Part shown: one piece after another, positions 18,917 through 26,224 of the stretch | Layout: the number at the start of each line of letters is the position of its first letter | Numbering within the stretch: position 1 is the first letter of the stretch | Origin: Spirosoma pollinicola | GTDB lineage: Bacteria > Bacteroidota > Bacteroidia > Cytophagales > Spirosomataceae | Direction of reading: 5' to 3' | Length of the DNA stretch: 64,000 nucleotides | Assembly: GCF_002831565.1 (NCBI RefSeq) | Contig: NZ_CP025096.1 | Span: 3,077,027-3,141,026 of the forward strand | Notes under the pieces: model-generated | What the model saw: the letters and a program-made list of their open reading frames with translations, nothing else | Database searches by the model: none | Told to the model about the DNA's origin: nothing | Translations under genes and position numbers: made by a program

Positions 18917-18944
18917 TATAGGGTTATAAACTAACAACCCTATA
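18917..18944. terminator. 9-bp stem-loop downstream of the CocE-type gene
   Basis: TATAGGGTT pairs with AACCCTATA across a 10-base loop, between the stop of the minus-strand hydrolase gene (18961) and the DUF427 start. It may end hydrolase transcription. Confidence 0.45.
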
Positions 18945-18960
18945 ATTCAGCAACTAGTTT

Positions 18961-20889
18961 TTACTTCATCACCTGAACCTCAATGACTGAGTTATCGTAC
19001 ACCCGGTGCGTTGCTTTCTGGAAGTCAGCGGCATCGGCTTTGTAGATGTTATCCACATATTTCTGTGGATTCCGGTCGATCAGCGGGAACCACGTACTTT
19101 GCACTTGAATCATGACCCGGTGACCTTTTTTGAAAGTGTGCAACACATCCTGTACCCGGAAATTCACGTCGGTTACTTCACCCGCTTTGAATGGCTCCGG
19201 CTTCTCGAATGAGTTGCGGAACCGACCGCGCATAACTTCCGAACGAACCATTTGCTGGTAGTTACCTAATGTGATGTTTTTGTTCGGCATGTAAGCATGA
19301 TTCGGTTCGTTGGGCGGGTACACGTCGATCAATTTAACTACCCAGTCGGCATCGGTACCCGTTGTGCTCACTTTGAGTTTGGCCATAATTTCGCCCCCCA
19401 GCGTCATATCTTCGGTCAGCACCTCCGTCTGGAACGTCAATACATCGGGCCGACGGCCTGCAAACCGTTGATCCTCCGACATATAATTGAAGGGTGTGAA
19501 TCCTTGTGTCGTCGTAATATCTTCCGTATACGGAACAGGCTTCATGGGGTCGCTGATGAATTCCGAGAACAGATTGTTCGTTGCCTGCATTGTCCGATTG
19601 TTTGCCAGTGTCCCATCCGACATCAGGAAAAACTGCTTAACAGGAGCATCGGCAACGGGCCATTTGTCGAACGTTTTCCATTCGTTACGACCTGTATTGA
19701 AGAGGTAGGCTTCGGGTAGCCCGGTTTTGCCATCGCCCGCTCCTTTCAGGAAGTGAGTAAAGAATTTCGCTTCGATATTCCGTTGATAGAACGTCGCGAT
19801 GCTATCGCCAAAATAAACATTACTGTGCAGCGTATGGCCCGTCTCACGCGACCAGCGGCCATGCCCAAAGGGTCCCATCACCAGCGTATTATAGGCATTG
19901 GGAGTACTCTTCTCAATTGTTTTGTAGATGTTTAGCGGCCCATACAAGTCTTCGGCATCGAACCAGCCACCAACGGTCATCACGGCGGGTCGGATGTTCT
20001 TGAGGTGTGGCAGAAGGCCCCGTTTCTGCCAGAATTCGTCGTAGTTCGGGTGGTTGACCGTTTCCTGCCAGTAGAAATTATCCTTGTAGTATTTATCCGC
20101 ATTTTTCAGCGGCCCCAGGTCATACTGCCATTGAAAACCATCATTCGAACCGGTTTTAATCATCTGGTCGTTATACCAGGCCTTGGTCGTTGGCTCGGCA
20201 TGCTGGACGCCAAAAACCGGAAACGTAAACAGATACGCTTGAATAAATGCCCCGTTGTGGTGAAAATCATCAAAGAAGAAATCAGCTATGGGAGCCTGTG
20301 GCGAAGCGGCTTTTAAGGCCGGGTGCGCGTTTGGCAATGATGCCGCCGTGTAGAAACCGGGGTAGCTAATGCCCCACTGCCCCACCCGACCGTTGTTATT
20401 TGGCACGTTTTTGAGTAGCCATTCGATGGTGTCGTAGGTATCCGAGCTTTCATCAATGGCAGTCGTGCTAACAGGCGTGGTGGTCTTCTTTTTTCCCTTC
20501 GCCACCACCGCCGGTTGCTGATTGGTAACGGTTGGTGTCATGTTGGTCCAGGTGCCTTCCGATGCCCAACGGCCACGAACATCCTGATAGACAAAAATAA
20601 ACTTGTCGCGCATGAGCGTTCCCGATGGACCAACCTGTGCCGGATAGGCATCGGCACCGTAAGGGGCCACGCTGTAGCAGGTCCGCTGCATCATGAACGG
20701 GTACTTTGCGGTTGCCGAGGCATCTTTCGGCACGTACACGGCGGTGTGTAGTTTTGTGCCGTCGCGCATCGGGATTTTGTATTCGAATTTCTGGTAGTTG
20801 TCCCGAACGAAGTTGCCGGTTGAGGTCAGTTGTGCCTGTGCGGGCAGGATTAACGTAACGAGGATAAGTAGGTAAAGCCAGTATTTCAT
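18961..20889 (-). CDS. Secreted CocE/NonD-family hydrolase (X-Pro dipeptidyl-peptidase-like)
   Basis: The 642-residue protein has a signal peptide ending PAQAQ. The S15-type alpha/beta hydrolase core has the nucleophile Ser175 in GQWGISYPGFY, an acidic residue in GGWFDAEDLYGP, and a histidine in GPFGHGRW. The C-terminal jelly-roll X-Pro-type domain follows (about 400-640). An insert rich in Lys/Thr (KGKKKTTTP, about 131-140) is unusual. Family members cleave acyl or ester bonds or N-terminal X-Pro dipeptides. Confidence 0.88.
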   Translation of the reverse strand: MKYWLYLLILVTLILPAQAQLTSTGNFVRDNYQKFEYKIPMRDGTKLHTAVYVPKDASATAKYPFMMQRTCYSVAPYGADAYPAQVGPSGTLMRDKFIFVYQDVRGRWASEGTWTNMTPTVTNQQPAVVAKGKKKTTTPVSTTAIDESSDTYDTIEWLLKNVPNNNGRVGQWGISYPGFYTAASLPNAHPALKAASPQAPIADFFFDDFHHNGAFIQAYLFTFPVFGVQHAEPTTKAWYNDQMIKTGSNDGFQWQYDLGPLKNADKYYKDNFYWQETVNHPNYDEFWQKRGLLPHLKNIRPAVMTVGGWFDAEDLYGPLNIYKTIEKSTPNAYNTLVMGPFGHGRWSRETGHTLHSNVYFGDSIATFYQRNIEAKFFTHFLKGAGDGKTGLPEAYLFNTGRNEWKTFDKWPVADAPVKQFFLMSDGTLANNRTMQATNNLFSEFISDPMKPVPYTEDITTTQGFTPFNYMSEDQRFAGRRPDVLTFQTEVLTEDMTLGGEIMAKLKVSTTGTDADWVVKLIDVYPPNEPNHAYMPNKNITLGNYQQMVRSEVMRGRFRNSFEKPEPFKAGEVTDVNFRVQDVLHTFKKGHRVMIQVQSTWFPLIDRNPQKYVDNIYKADAADFQKATHRVYDNSVIEVQVMK

Positions 20890-20963
20890 TCTTGTTAGCA
20901 GGTATTTTTGGATGAAGTTGCTGGCCGTAAAGATAACGATATGCTCAACACCGCGACCAACAA

Positions 20964-20990
20964 AAAACGCCCGACATATGTGGGCGTTTT
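20964..20990 (-). terminator. Intrinsic terminator of the zeta-toxin operon
   Basis: A 9-bp stem, AAAACGCCC with GGGCGTTTT, has a T-run at its end when read on the minus strand. It lies 22 bases past the 52-residue gene that ends the operon. Confidence 0.7.
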
Positions 20991-21011
20991 GACGTCATTG
21001 TTTACGTTCGT

Positions 21012-21170
21012 TCATAAGTCCCGGGCTCTGACGTGGACAATTTTGCCATCGCGTTCGATGACGAGGGTGTCGTCTTCACGTTTTGCTTTCTCCACTAATC
21101 GCTTGTGAGCCAATCGAAAGCCATCCATTACTTTTTTCGAAATATTTTCCTGTTTAACTGGCGTTTCCAT
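21012..21170 (-). CDS. Small 52-residue protein of the zeta-toxin operon
   Basis: This short gene runs from an ATG at 21170 to a TGA at 21012-21014, and its 52 residues overlap the 3' end of the zeta-like kinase gene by 17 bases. The protein is charged and has two parts: a basic helix (SKKVMDGFRLAHKRLVEKAK) and a short beta-like tail (DTLVIERDGKIVHVRARDL). Overlap and position suggest translational coupling. It is a candidate antitoxin or accessory factor; its function is inferred from context only. Confidence 0.75.
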   Translation of the reverse strand: METPVKQENISKKVMDGFRLAHKRLVEKAKREDDTLVIERDGKIVHVRARDL

Positions 21171-21756
21171 AGCTGTTTAATAAATAATTCCACAAAATCT
21201 GATCCAGAACAATCGTCGGCTTTAATAAACCACCTTGCGCTATTTCAACTGGTTCATCTCCACTGTTGTTGATTATGAGAAACGAATCACAAATCGGCAG
21301 GTACAAGGTAAATAAATTAGTCAATGCTCGTTCGTATCTCCGATGAACAACGTCAGTAGGAATATTGTGCCCACCCATTGATACTCGTTTCGCTACACGA
21401 TCAACGGCCATCTCTGCCGATGATAAATATACAAAAAAAAGTGTGATTGTATAACCTGCTTCCTTAGCCCGACGAATTGTTTGCACATACGAACGAGTAG
21501 ACAATGTTGTTTCGAAGGCAAAATCAACACCTTGTTTCATAAGATGGTCAACCCGTTGCAACATGATTCGTCCAGCCTCAAAAGCGACCGAATCTGGCTT
21601 AAATGGCGATAATCCTCTCGCTATTTCATCTGCATTGACAAACTCCCACACATCCAAAACTTCAGGTAGTAGTGTATAAGCAGCAGTGGTTTTTCCGGCT
21701 CCATTTGGCCCGGCCATGATATACAAGTTCGGCATTGTATCAATCGGTTTCTTCAA
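21154..21756 (-). CDS. Zeta-toxin-like P-loop kinase
   Basis: The 200-residue protein begins with a beta strand and Walker A (YIMAGPNGAGKTT, residues 12-24). NADEIARGLSPF and EAGRIMLQRVDHLM match the zeta-toxin/AAA_33 core, and FAFETTLSTRSY provides the substrate-side residues. Zeta toxins phosphorylate UDP-N-acetylglucosamine and block cell-wall synthesis. Chromosomal relatives of about 200 residues often lack a classic epsilon antitoxin, as here. The start at 21756 overlaps the HTH gene by 17 bases; an in-frame ATG at 21735 would avoid overlap. The genes on both sides are coupled to it. Confidence 0.85.
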   Translation of the reverse strand: MKKPIDTMPNLYIMAGPNGAGKTTAAYTLLPEVLDVWEFVNADEIARGLSPFKPDSVAFEAGRIMLQRVDHLMKQGVDFAFETTLSTRSYVQTIRRAKEAGYTITLFFVYLSSAEMAVDRVAKRVSMGGHNIPTDVVHRRYERALTNLFTLYLPICDSFLIINNSGDEPVEIAQGGLLKPTIVLDQILWNYLLNSYGNAS

Positions 21757-21940
21757 GCGTAAAGATATGCTCTACGGCCTTGCCAAATACCGTTGCCAAT
21801 TTTAGAGCTAGAATCGTGGAGGGTACGTAGCGGCCTGTTTCAATCGAGTTGATCGTCTGCCGACTCACACCAATGCGATCTGCCAGATCCGCCTGCGACA
21901 GGTTATGTTCCGCCCGCTCTACTTTCAATCGGTTTTTCAT
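21740..21940 (-). CDS. XRE-family HTH regulator (YozG-like)
   Basis: The 66-residue Cro/CI-type HTH protein (LSQADLADRIGVSRQTINSIE) has the common bacterial tail KLATVFGKAVEHIF. Its ATG overlaps the stop of the membrane-protein gene by 4 bases. Small HTH proteins of this type often pair with a preceding multi-TM protein in Bacteroidota. It is the natural candidate to bind the 17-bp inverted repeat around the operon promoter at 22417-22478. Confidence 0.9.
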   Translation of the reverse strand: MKNRLKVERAEHNLSQADLADRIGVSRQTINSIETGRYVPSTILALKLATVFGKAVEHIFTLEETD

Positions 21941-22410
21941 AAAGCGAGTACTGTGTGGTTATTCCGGTAAATAAGCCACCGAAAACGACTAATAAAGACC
22001 AGCAACACCGTGAACATATTGTAAATCATGACGTTAAAAAAGGCCATATCATAAACAGTTAAGATGGCAATGGCCAGGATAATGTAATTAGCATAGACAC
22101 TCCATTGCAAGGCTTCAAGGCGTAATTGCCCAATCATCTCGTCTTCCACCTTCTCACAGGAAAAGCCTATTAGCAGCAGGCCGATAATAATACCGATAGC
22201 AGCTACTTCATCCGTTAGATCCTGATTCTCGGTTACGTGCCCTACCGAATTACCTGATAGTATGGTTATTGACTCACTAAGCCAGTTGGCCGTTAGCCAG
22301 CTAATCTTAAAATCTACATATAAAGCCGCCAAGCCAAGAATTGCTGATGGCACGAAAATTAACCAGCCGATTAGCCGGAAACGATGCGGGAAAAGCCACT
22401 TTGTTTTCAT
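21937..22410 (-). CDS. Four-TM membrane protein paired with XRE regulator
   Basis: The ATG at 22410 gives 157 residues; a GTG at 22434 would place the start inside the operator repeat and is less likely. Hydrophobic segments lie near the N terminus (LIGWLIFVPSAILGLAALYV), the middle (AAIGIIIGLLLIGFS) and twice near the C terminus. A conserved-looking cytoplasmic stretch (CEKVEDEMIGQLRLEALQWS) precedes the third helix. I recognise it as the membrane partner commonly encoded before a small HTH gene; no biochemical function is known. Confidence 0.75.
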   Translation of the reverse strand: MKTKWLFPHRFRLIGWLIFVPSAILGLAALYVDFKISWLTANWLSESITILSGNSVGHVTENQDLTDEVAAIGIIIGLLLIGFSCEKVEDEMIGQLRLEALQWSVYANYIILAIAILTVYDMAFFNVMIYNMFTVLLVFISRFRWLIYRNNHTVLAL

Positions 22411-22416
22411 GTGAAT

Positions 22417-22478
22417 GTAAAGTTTATTTGACACACCAAACGTAAAGCAAGTTTTTCATAATGTCAAATAAACTTTAC
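22417..22478. promoter_or_regulatory. 17-bp inverted-repeat operator around the zeta-operon promoter
   Basis: GTAAAGTTTATTTGACA (22417-22433) is perfectly repeated in inverse at 22462-22478, 28 bases apart. One arm covers the -33 box and the other covers the expected start of transcription, just before the ATG at 22410. This placement is what an autoregulated promoter bound by the operon's own HTH protein would show. Confidence 0.65.
22437..22468 (-). promoter_or_regulatory. Bacteroidota promoter of the zeta operon
   Basis: On the minus strand TTTG (22465-22468) is followed after exactly 20 bases by TACGTTTG (22437-22444), a full match to TTTG-N19/21-TAnnTTTG. The expected transcript start near 22430 leaves a leader of about 20 bases. 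Confidence 0.7.
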
Positions 22479-22494
22479 AAAACAATATTAAAAA

Positions 22495-22528
22495 AAAATG
22501 CTAGGTCATGGATAAAACCTAGCATTTT
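22495..22528 (-). terminator. Intrinsic terminator of the fucose-type operon
   Basis: A 12-bp stem, AAAATGCTAGGT with ACCTAGCATTTT, is followed on the minus strand by an uninterrupted T-run. It lies 41 bases past the mutarotase stop. Confidence 0.85.
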
Positions 22529-22568
22529 CATGGCAAGATGGCACGGGTAAATACCCGCGCCAGAGCGC

Positions 22569-22895
22569 TCACAGCTTGAAAAACCGCTCCATTAGTACCC
22601 ACTTCTCACCGGGTTTTGCCGTGGGAATTGCTTGCTGGTAGCCCCACATCAGATTCTCCCATTTTTGTACGATGGGGCTGGCGGCATCGGCGGCAGATTT
22701 GGCTTCGAACGAAAATGTCTCGTCGGTTTCCATGATCATAAACATCCGGTTGCCAGTGCGGAAAAGCTGCATATCGGTAATACCCGACTCGCGAATACTG
22801 GCTTCGATTTCAGGCCAGATTCGCTTGTGGTGCTGTTCGTATTCGGCAATCAGGGCCGGGTCGTCTTTGAGGTCGAGGGCAAAGCAATAACGCAT
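22569..22895 (-). CDS. L-rhamnose mutarotase (RhaM/RhaU-type)
   Basis: The ATG at 22895 gives 108 residues, the usual family length, and sits 4 bases after the permease stop; a longer frame from 23072 would be buried in that gene. Motifs are MRYCFALDLKDDPALIAEYE, HKRIWPEI and MFMIMETDETF, with the C-terminal WVLMERFFKL. The family interconverts alpha and beta anomers of L-rhamnose, and relatives act in L-fucose clusters. The permease and fucosidase context makes L-fucose the more likely sugar. Confidence 0.9.
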   Translation of the reverse strand: MRYCFALDLKDDPALIAEYEQHHKRIWPEIEASIRESGITDMQLFRTGNRMFMIMETDETFSFEAKSAADAASPIVQKWENLMWGYQQAIPTAKPGEKWVLMERFFKL

Positions 22896-22899
22896 TGGC

Positions 22900-24291
22900 T
22901 TAAGGGGCAATTTCGGGGGCGATGGTGGATGCGTGCAAGTCAGCAGTCGTGATCTGATACCCGCGTGTGGCGTAATATAGAATGTAGGCGAAGCAAACCA
23001 AGGGCACCAGCAACGCATACACGGCCCCTTTGGCAAATAAGGCCCCAGCCACGAGTGGCAACAACGCGCCACCTACAATACTCATAATGACCAGCGACGA
23101 TGCAATTTTCGACTCCACACCCAGCCCTTTGGTAGACAGCGCGAAGATGGTTGGGAATTGGATAGACTGGAAGAAATAGGTAAAACTGAGGGCGATAACA
23201 GCCGTCAGACCACCCGTGGCCATCGCCAGAATAACCATAGCCAGTGCTCCGGCGGCATAGACAGCCAATACGGTATTGGGCTTGATGCGGGTCATCAACG
23301 AGGTACCCACAAAGCGACCGAGCATGAATAAAACCAGCGCAAACGATGCATGGAAACCCGCTATCTGTGTGGGCGACATATCCGTTGGCGAACCCGTTAC
23401 CGAGTTAATGATATTCATATAACCTTCAGCCAATGCCCAGTGGCCTTCCCGCGAAAAATCGAGTTTAAGGTCAACAAAGTAGCCCCAAAGCGTAGCCTGC
23501 GCGCCTACATTGACGAACTGCGCGATGATACCAAGCGTCAGATGCCGGTGCCGAAACAGGCTCGTAATAGGAATGTTCCCCGCCGACTGCTCTTCCTCCT
23601 CCCCCACTTCAGGCATTTTTGTAACAAAAAACAAGACGGTCATCAGGGCTATTATCGTCCCGATTACCAGGTAAGGCCCCTGCACCGAAAGGGCTTCCTG
23701 CACCCGAATGGCTTGTGCCTCTACGGGTGCCATTGCTTTCAGCATATCGGGAGTGTATTCGGTTTTCGAGAAGATAAACAACGCACCGATAATTGGCCCC
23801 AGAATGATGCTGATCCCGTTGAATGACTGCGAAAAATTGAGTCGCCACTCCGCTTTGTTGGGGTCGCCAAGTACCGTAACGTAGAGGTTGGCGGCTGTTT
23901 CCAGGAACGCAATGCCGCACGCCATTGTAAACAGGGCCAGCAGGAAAAAACTATATACCCGCACTTCGGCGGCTGGGTAGAACAGGAACGCCCCGCCCCC
24001 GTACAGGAGTAAGCCAAGCAAGATTCCCCGCTTATAGCCAAACTTCCGCATGACATAGCCAGCGGGCAAAGCCATAAAAAAATAGCCGAGGTAGAACGCA
24101 AAATCGACAATACCGGCCTGAAAGCGATCCAGGTCCAGCGCGATCTGAAACTGTTTGATCAGCGATCCATTGAGACTGTTGGCCAGTCCCCAAAGGAAAA
24201 ACAAACTGGTGACGAGCGCGAATGCCAGGCCATAATTTCCGGTAGACCCGGACTTGATCTTTGCCGACGTTGTCGAAGCAGGTAAAGCCAT
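22900..24291 (-). CDS. FucP-like sugar:proton symporter (MFS)
   Basis: The 463-residue MFS carrier has about 12 helices and resembles FucP throughout (SLFFLWGLANSLN, LETAANLYVTVLG, FMLGRFVGTSLM, FFQSIQFPTIFALSTKGLG). The acidic residue matching FucP E135 is present as E131. The position matching FucP D46 (NLND in E. coli) is Gly42 here (SLNG). It lies between an SDR and a mutarotase gene, downstream of a fucosidase, so it probably imports a deoxy-hexose. The missing aspartate leaves substrate and coupling open. Confidence 0.87.
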   Translation of the reverse strand: MALPASTTSAKIKSGSTGNYGLAFALVTSLFFLWGLANSLNGSLIKQFQIALDLDRFQAGIVDFAFYLGYFFMALPAGYVMRKFGYKRGILLGLLLYGGGAFLFYPAAEVRVYSFFLLALFTMACGIAFLETAANLYVTVLGDPNKAEWRLNFSQSFNGISIILGPIIGALFIFSKTEYTPDMLKAMAPVEAQAIRVQEALSVQGPYLVIGTIIALMTVLFFVTKMPEVGEEEEQSAGNIPITSLFRHRHLTLGIIAQFVNVGAQATLWGYFVDLKLDFSREGHWALAEGYMNIINSVTGSPTDMSPTQIAGFHASFALVLFMLGRFVGTSLMTRIKPNTVLAVYAAGALAMVILAMATGGLTAVIALSFTYFFQSIQFPTIFALSTKGLGVESKIASSLVIMSIVGGALLPLVAGALFAKGAVYALLVPLVCFAYILYYATRGYQITTADLHASTIAPEIAP

Positions 24292-24326
24292 TCTGATTTT
24301 AGCGTTTAGGAGGGGGATTAAGAAAA

Positions 24327-25112
24327 TTAATCGGTAATGGATCGATCCAGATGTGTGTAGCCACCATCGACGTGGATGAGCTGCCCGGTGGTGTGGCTCG
24401 ATTTATCGGACAACAGAAACGCGACTGCATTCGCCAGTTCTTCGGGCGTAGTCATGCGGTGTTCAAGCGGAATTTTCGACACGATCTGCTTTAGTTTCTC
24501 GTCTGGATTAGGAAGGGTTTTGATCCAGCTGGCATACAATGGGGTCCAGCTTTCAGCCACCACCACGCAGTTGACGCGGATGCCATAGGGTAACAATTCC
24601 ACCGCCCATTCGCGGGTCAGCGCGTTGCGCCCGCCATTGGCAGCCGCATAAGCAGAGGTGTTCCCCTGCCCTGTTTCGGCCACTTTTGAGCCAATGTTGA
24701 CAATCGCTCCTTTCGAGGCTTTCAGGGCGGGTAACGCATGGTGCGCCATCAGGTAGTAATGCACCAAATTCTTGTGTAGCGACGCCATAAAGCCTTCGTA
24801 TGACCCGTGTTCCAGCCCTACGCTGTCATTGACACCGGCATTGTTTACCAGCCCGTCGATACGGCCAAACTGAGCCAATGTTTGCTCCACCGCCCGCTTA
24901 CAATCGTCGGGCTTGGTTAACTCGGCAACAAACTGGTATGCCTGTCCACCCGAAGCGCGAATGGCATCAACGGTTTTTATATTGTCTTCTTCGCTACGGC
25001 CAATAATAACCGGAATAGCCCCTTCTGCAGCGAGCACCGTCGAAATACCTTCGCCGATTCCTTTAGCCCCGCCCGTAACAATAATGATCTTATTCTGTAA
25101 GTTTAAATTCAT
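24327..25112 (-). CDS. SDR family oxidoreductase with altered catalytic tetrad
   Basis: The 261-residue Rossmann-fold protein has the cofactor motif TGGAKGIG, NNAG at 90-93, Ser142 and Tyr155. The catalytic YxxxK motif reads YAAAN, with Asn159 in place of the lysine; the codon is AAT. The C terminus (TTGQLIHVDGGYTH) is normal for the family. Position suggests an L-fucose or similar sugar dehydrogenase step after mutarotation. The missing lysine could mean an atypical mechanism or a redirected function. Confidence 0.88.
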   Translation of the reverse strand: MNLNLQNKIIIVTGGAKGIGEGISTVLAAEGAIPVIIGRSEEDNIKTVDAIRASGGQAYQFVAELTKPDDCKRAVEQTLAQFGRIDGLVNNAGVNDSVGLEHGSYEGFMASLHKNLVHYYLMAHHALPALKASKGAIVNIGSKVAETGQGNTSAYAAANGGRNALTREWAVELLPYGIRVNCVVVAESWTPLYASWIKTLPNPDEKLKQIVSKIPLEHRMTTPEELANAVAFLLSDKSSHTTGQLIHVDGGYTHLDRSITD

Positions 25113-25143
25113 GCCTGGTTAATTGGCTATCCCATAAAACATC

Positions 25144-25192
25144 AACGACGAAACGAGAAAGACAAATGATTGTCAATTCTCCTTTCGTCGTT
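25144..25192. repeat. 16-bp inverted repeat between manA-like and SDR genes
   Basis: AACGACGAAACGAGAA pairs with TTCTCCTTTCGTCGTT with one mismatch, and a smaller GACAA/TTGTC pair is nested in the loop. No T-run follows on either strand, so it is more likely a regulatory or processing hairpin than a terminator. Confidence 0.45.
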
Positions 25193-25219
25193 AAAAACCA
25201 ATGCTGTGAACAGCTAAAA

Positions 25220-26200
25220 TCAGGGAACATAAGTTTCCAGTACGGTCATGTCGCCGTCGGGAACGAGCGTCACGTTATTGACCGATGCGGGAATCAAAGC
25301 ACACTGGCCCATTTTGAGCGATACGTTATAGCCGCCTGGTGCTTCGATGGTGAGCCCACCAGCCACACAAATCAAAATCACAAACGAGTCGATATGCGTG
25401 TAATCGTGCTCAACTTCTTCATTGAAGTTCAGCACATTCGTTACAAAATAATCGCTCTTAACGGCGTTGACGCTCTCGTTCAGTTTCTTGTCATACTGGG
25501 TTTTGTACTGGTCGTAGTGGTGATAGTTAATGGCATCAACGGCCAGATCAGTATGCAGTTCCCGCTTTTGACCCGTGGTGGCATCAACCCGGTCGAAGTC
25601 GTAAATCCGATAGGTCGTATCAGACGTTTGCTGAATTTCGGCCAGCAACAAGCCCTTACCGATGTAGTGAACGCGACCGGCGGGCAGGAAGAACACATCG
25701 CCGGGTTCAGCAGGCTCAATATTCAATATATCCTGAATGGTTTTGTCGGCAACCGCTTTTACGTACTCGTCTTTGGTTACCTCTCGATTAAAACCGGAAT
25801 TGAGTTTAGCGCCTTCGTCGGCCTGCATGATGTACCACATCTCGGTTTTACCGAAGCCGCTTTTGCGTTCTGCCGCCAGTTTGTCGTCGGGGTGTACCTG
25901 AATAGACAGGTCGTCATTCGCATCAATAAACTTTACCAGCAAGGGAAAACGGTTGCCGTACTTGTTATATACATGCTCACCAACCAGCTCACCTTTATAC
26001 TGCTCCACCAATTCGTGAAGGGATTTACCTTGTAAACTGCCTTCTTTTACAACCGACAGATTACCCTCTACGTCAGACACCTCCCAGGTTTCACCACAAT
26101 TTGGCAACGGAGAAAAGTCTTTCCCAAGAATGGTGTTGGTCTTCTGGCCACCCCAGATTTTATCTTTAAAAATAGTCTCGAATGTAAGCGGATACAGCAT
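25220..26200 (-). CDS. Class I mannose-6-phosphate isomerase (ManA-like)
   Basis: The 326-residue cupin-fold isomerase resembles the shorter type-I phosphomannose isomerases. Zinc-binding motifs are visible in QVHPDD, GKTEMWYI and GRVHYIGKG. It interconverts mannose-6-phosphate and fructose-6-phosphate. It lies 24 bp after the alpha-L-fucosidase gene and upstream of the SDR, so it probably belongs to the same deoxy-hexose/mannose glycan cluster. Confidence 0.9.
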   Translation of the reverse strand: MLYPLTFETIFKDKIWGGQKTNTILGKDFSPLPNCGETWEVSDVEGNLSVVKEGSLQGKSLHELVEQYKGELVGEHVYNKYGNRFPLLVKFIDANDDLSIQVHPDDKLAAERKSGFGKTEMWYIMQADEGAKLNSGFNREVTKDEYVKAVADKTIQDILNIEPAEPGDVFFLPAGRVHYIGKGLLLAEIQQTSDTTYRIYDFDRVDATTGQKRELHTDLAVDAINYHHYDQYKTQYDKKLNESVNAVKSDYFVTNVLNFNEEVEHDYTHIDSFVILICVAGGLTIEAPGGYNVSLKMGQCALIPASVNNVTLVPDGDMTVLETYVP

Positions 26201-26224
26201 GTAGTTATTCGTTAAAAAGAGTTC

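Noticed and set aside
25166-26035. A 289-codon plus-strand frame opposite the ManA-like gene
   Set aside because: It is the shadow of a well-supported isomerase on the other strand; its sequence has no recognisable motif.
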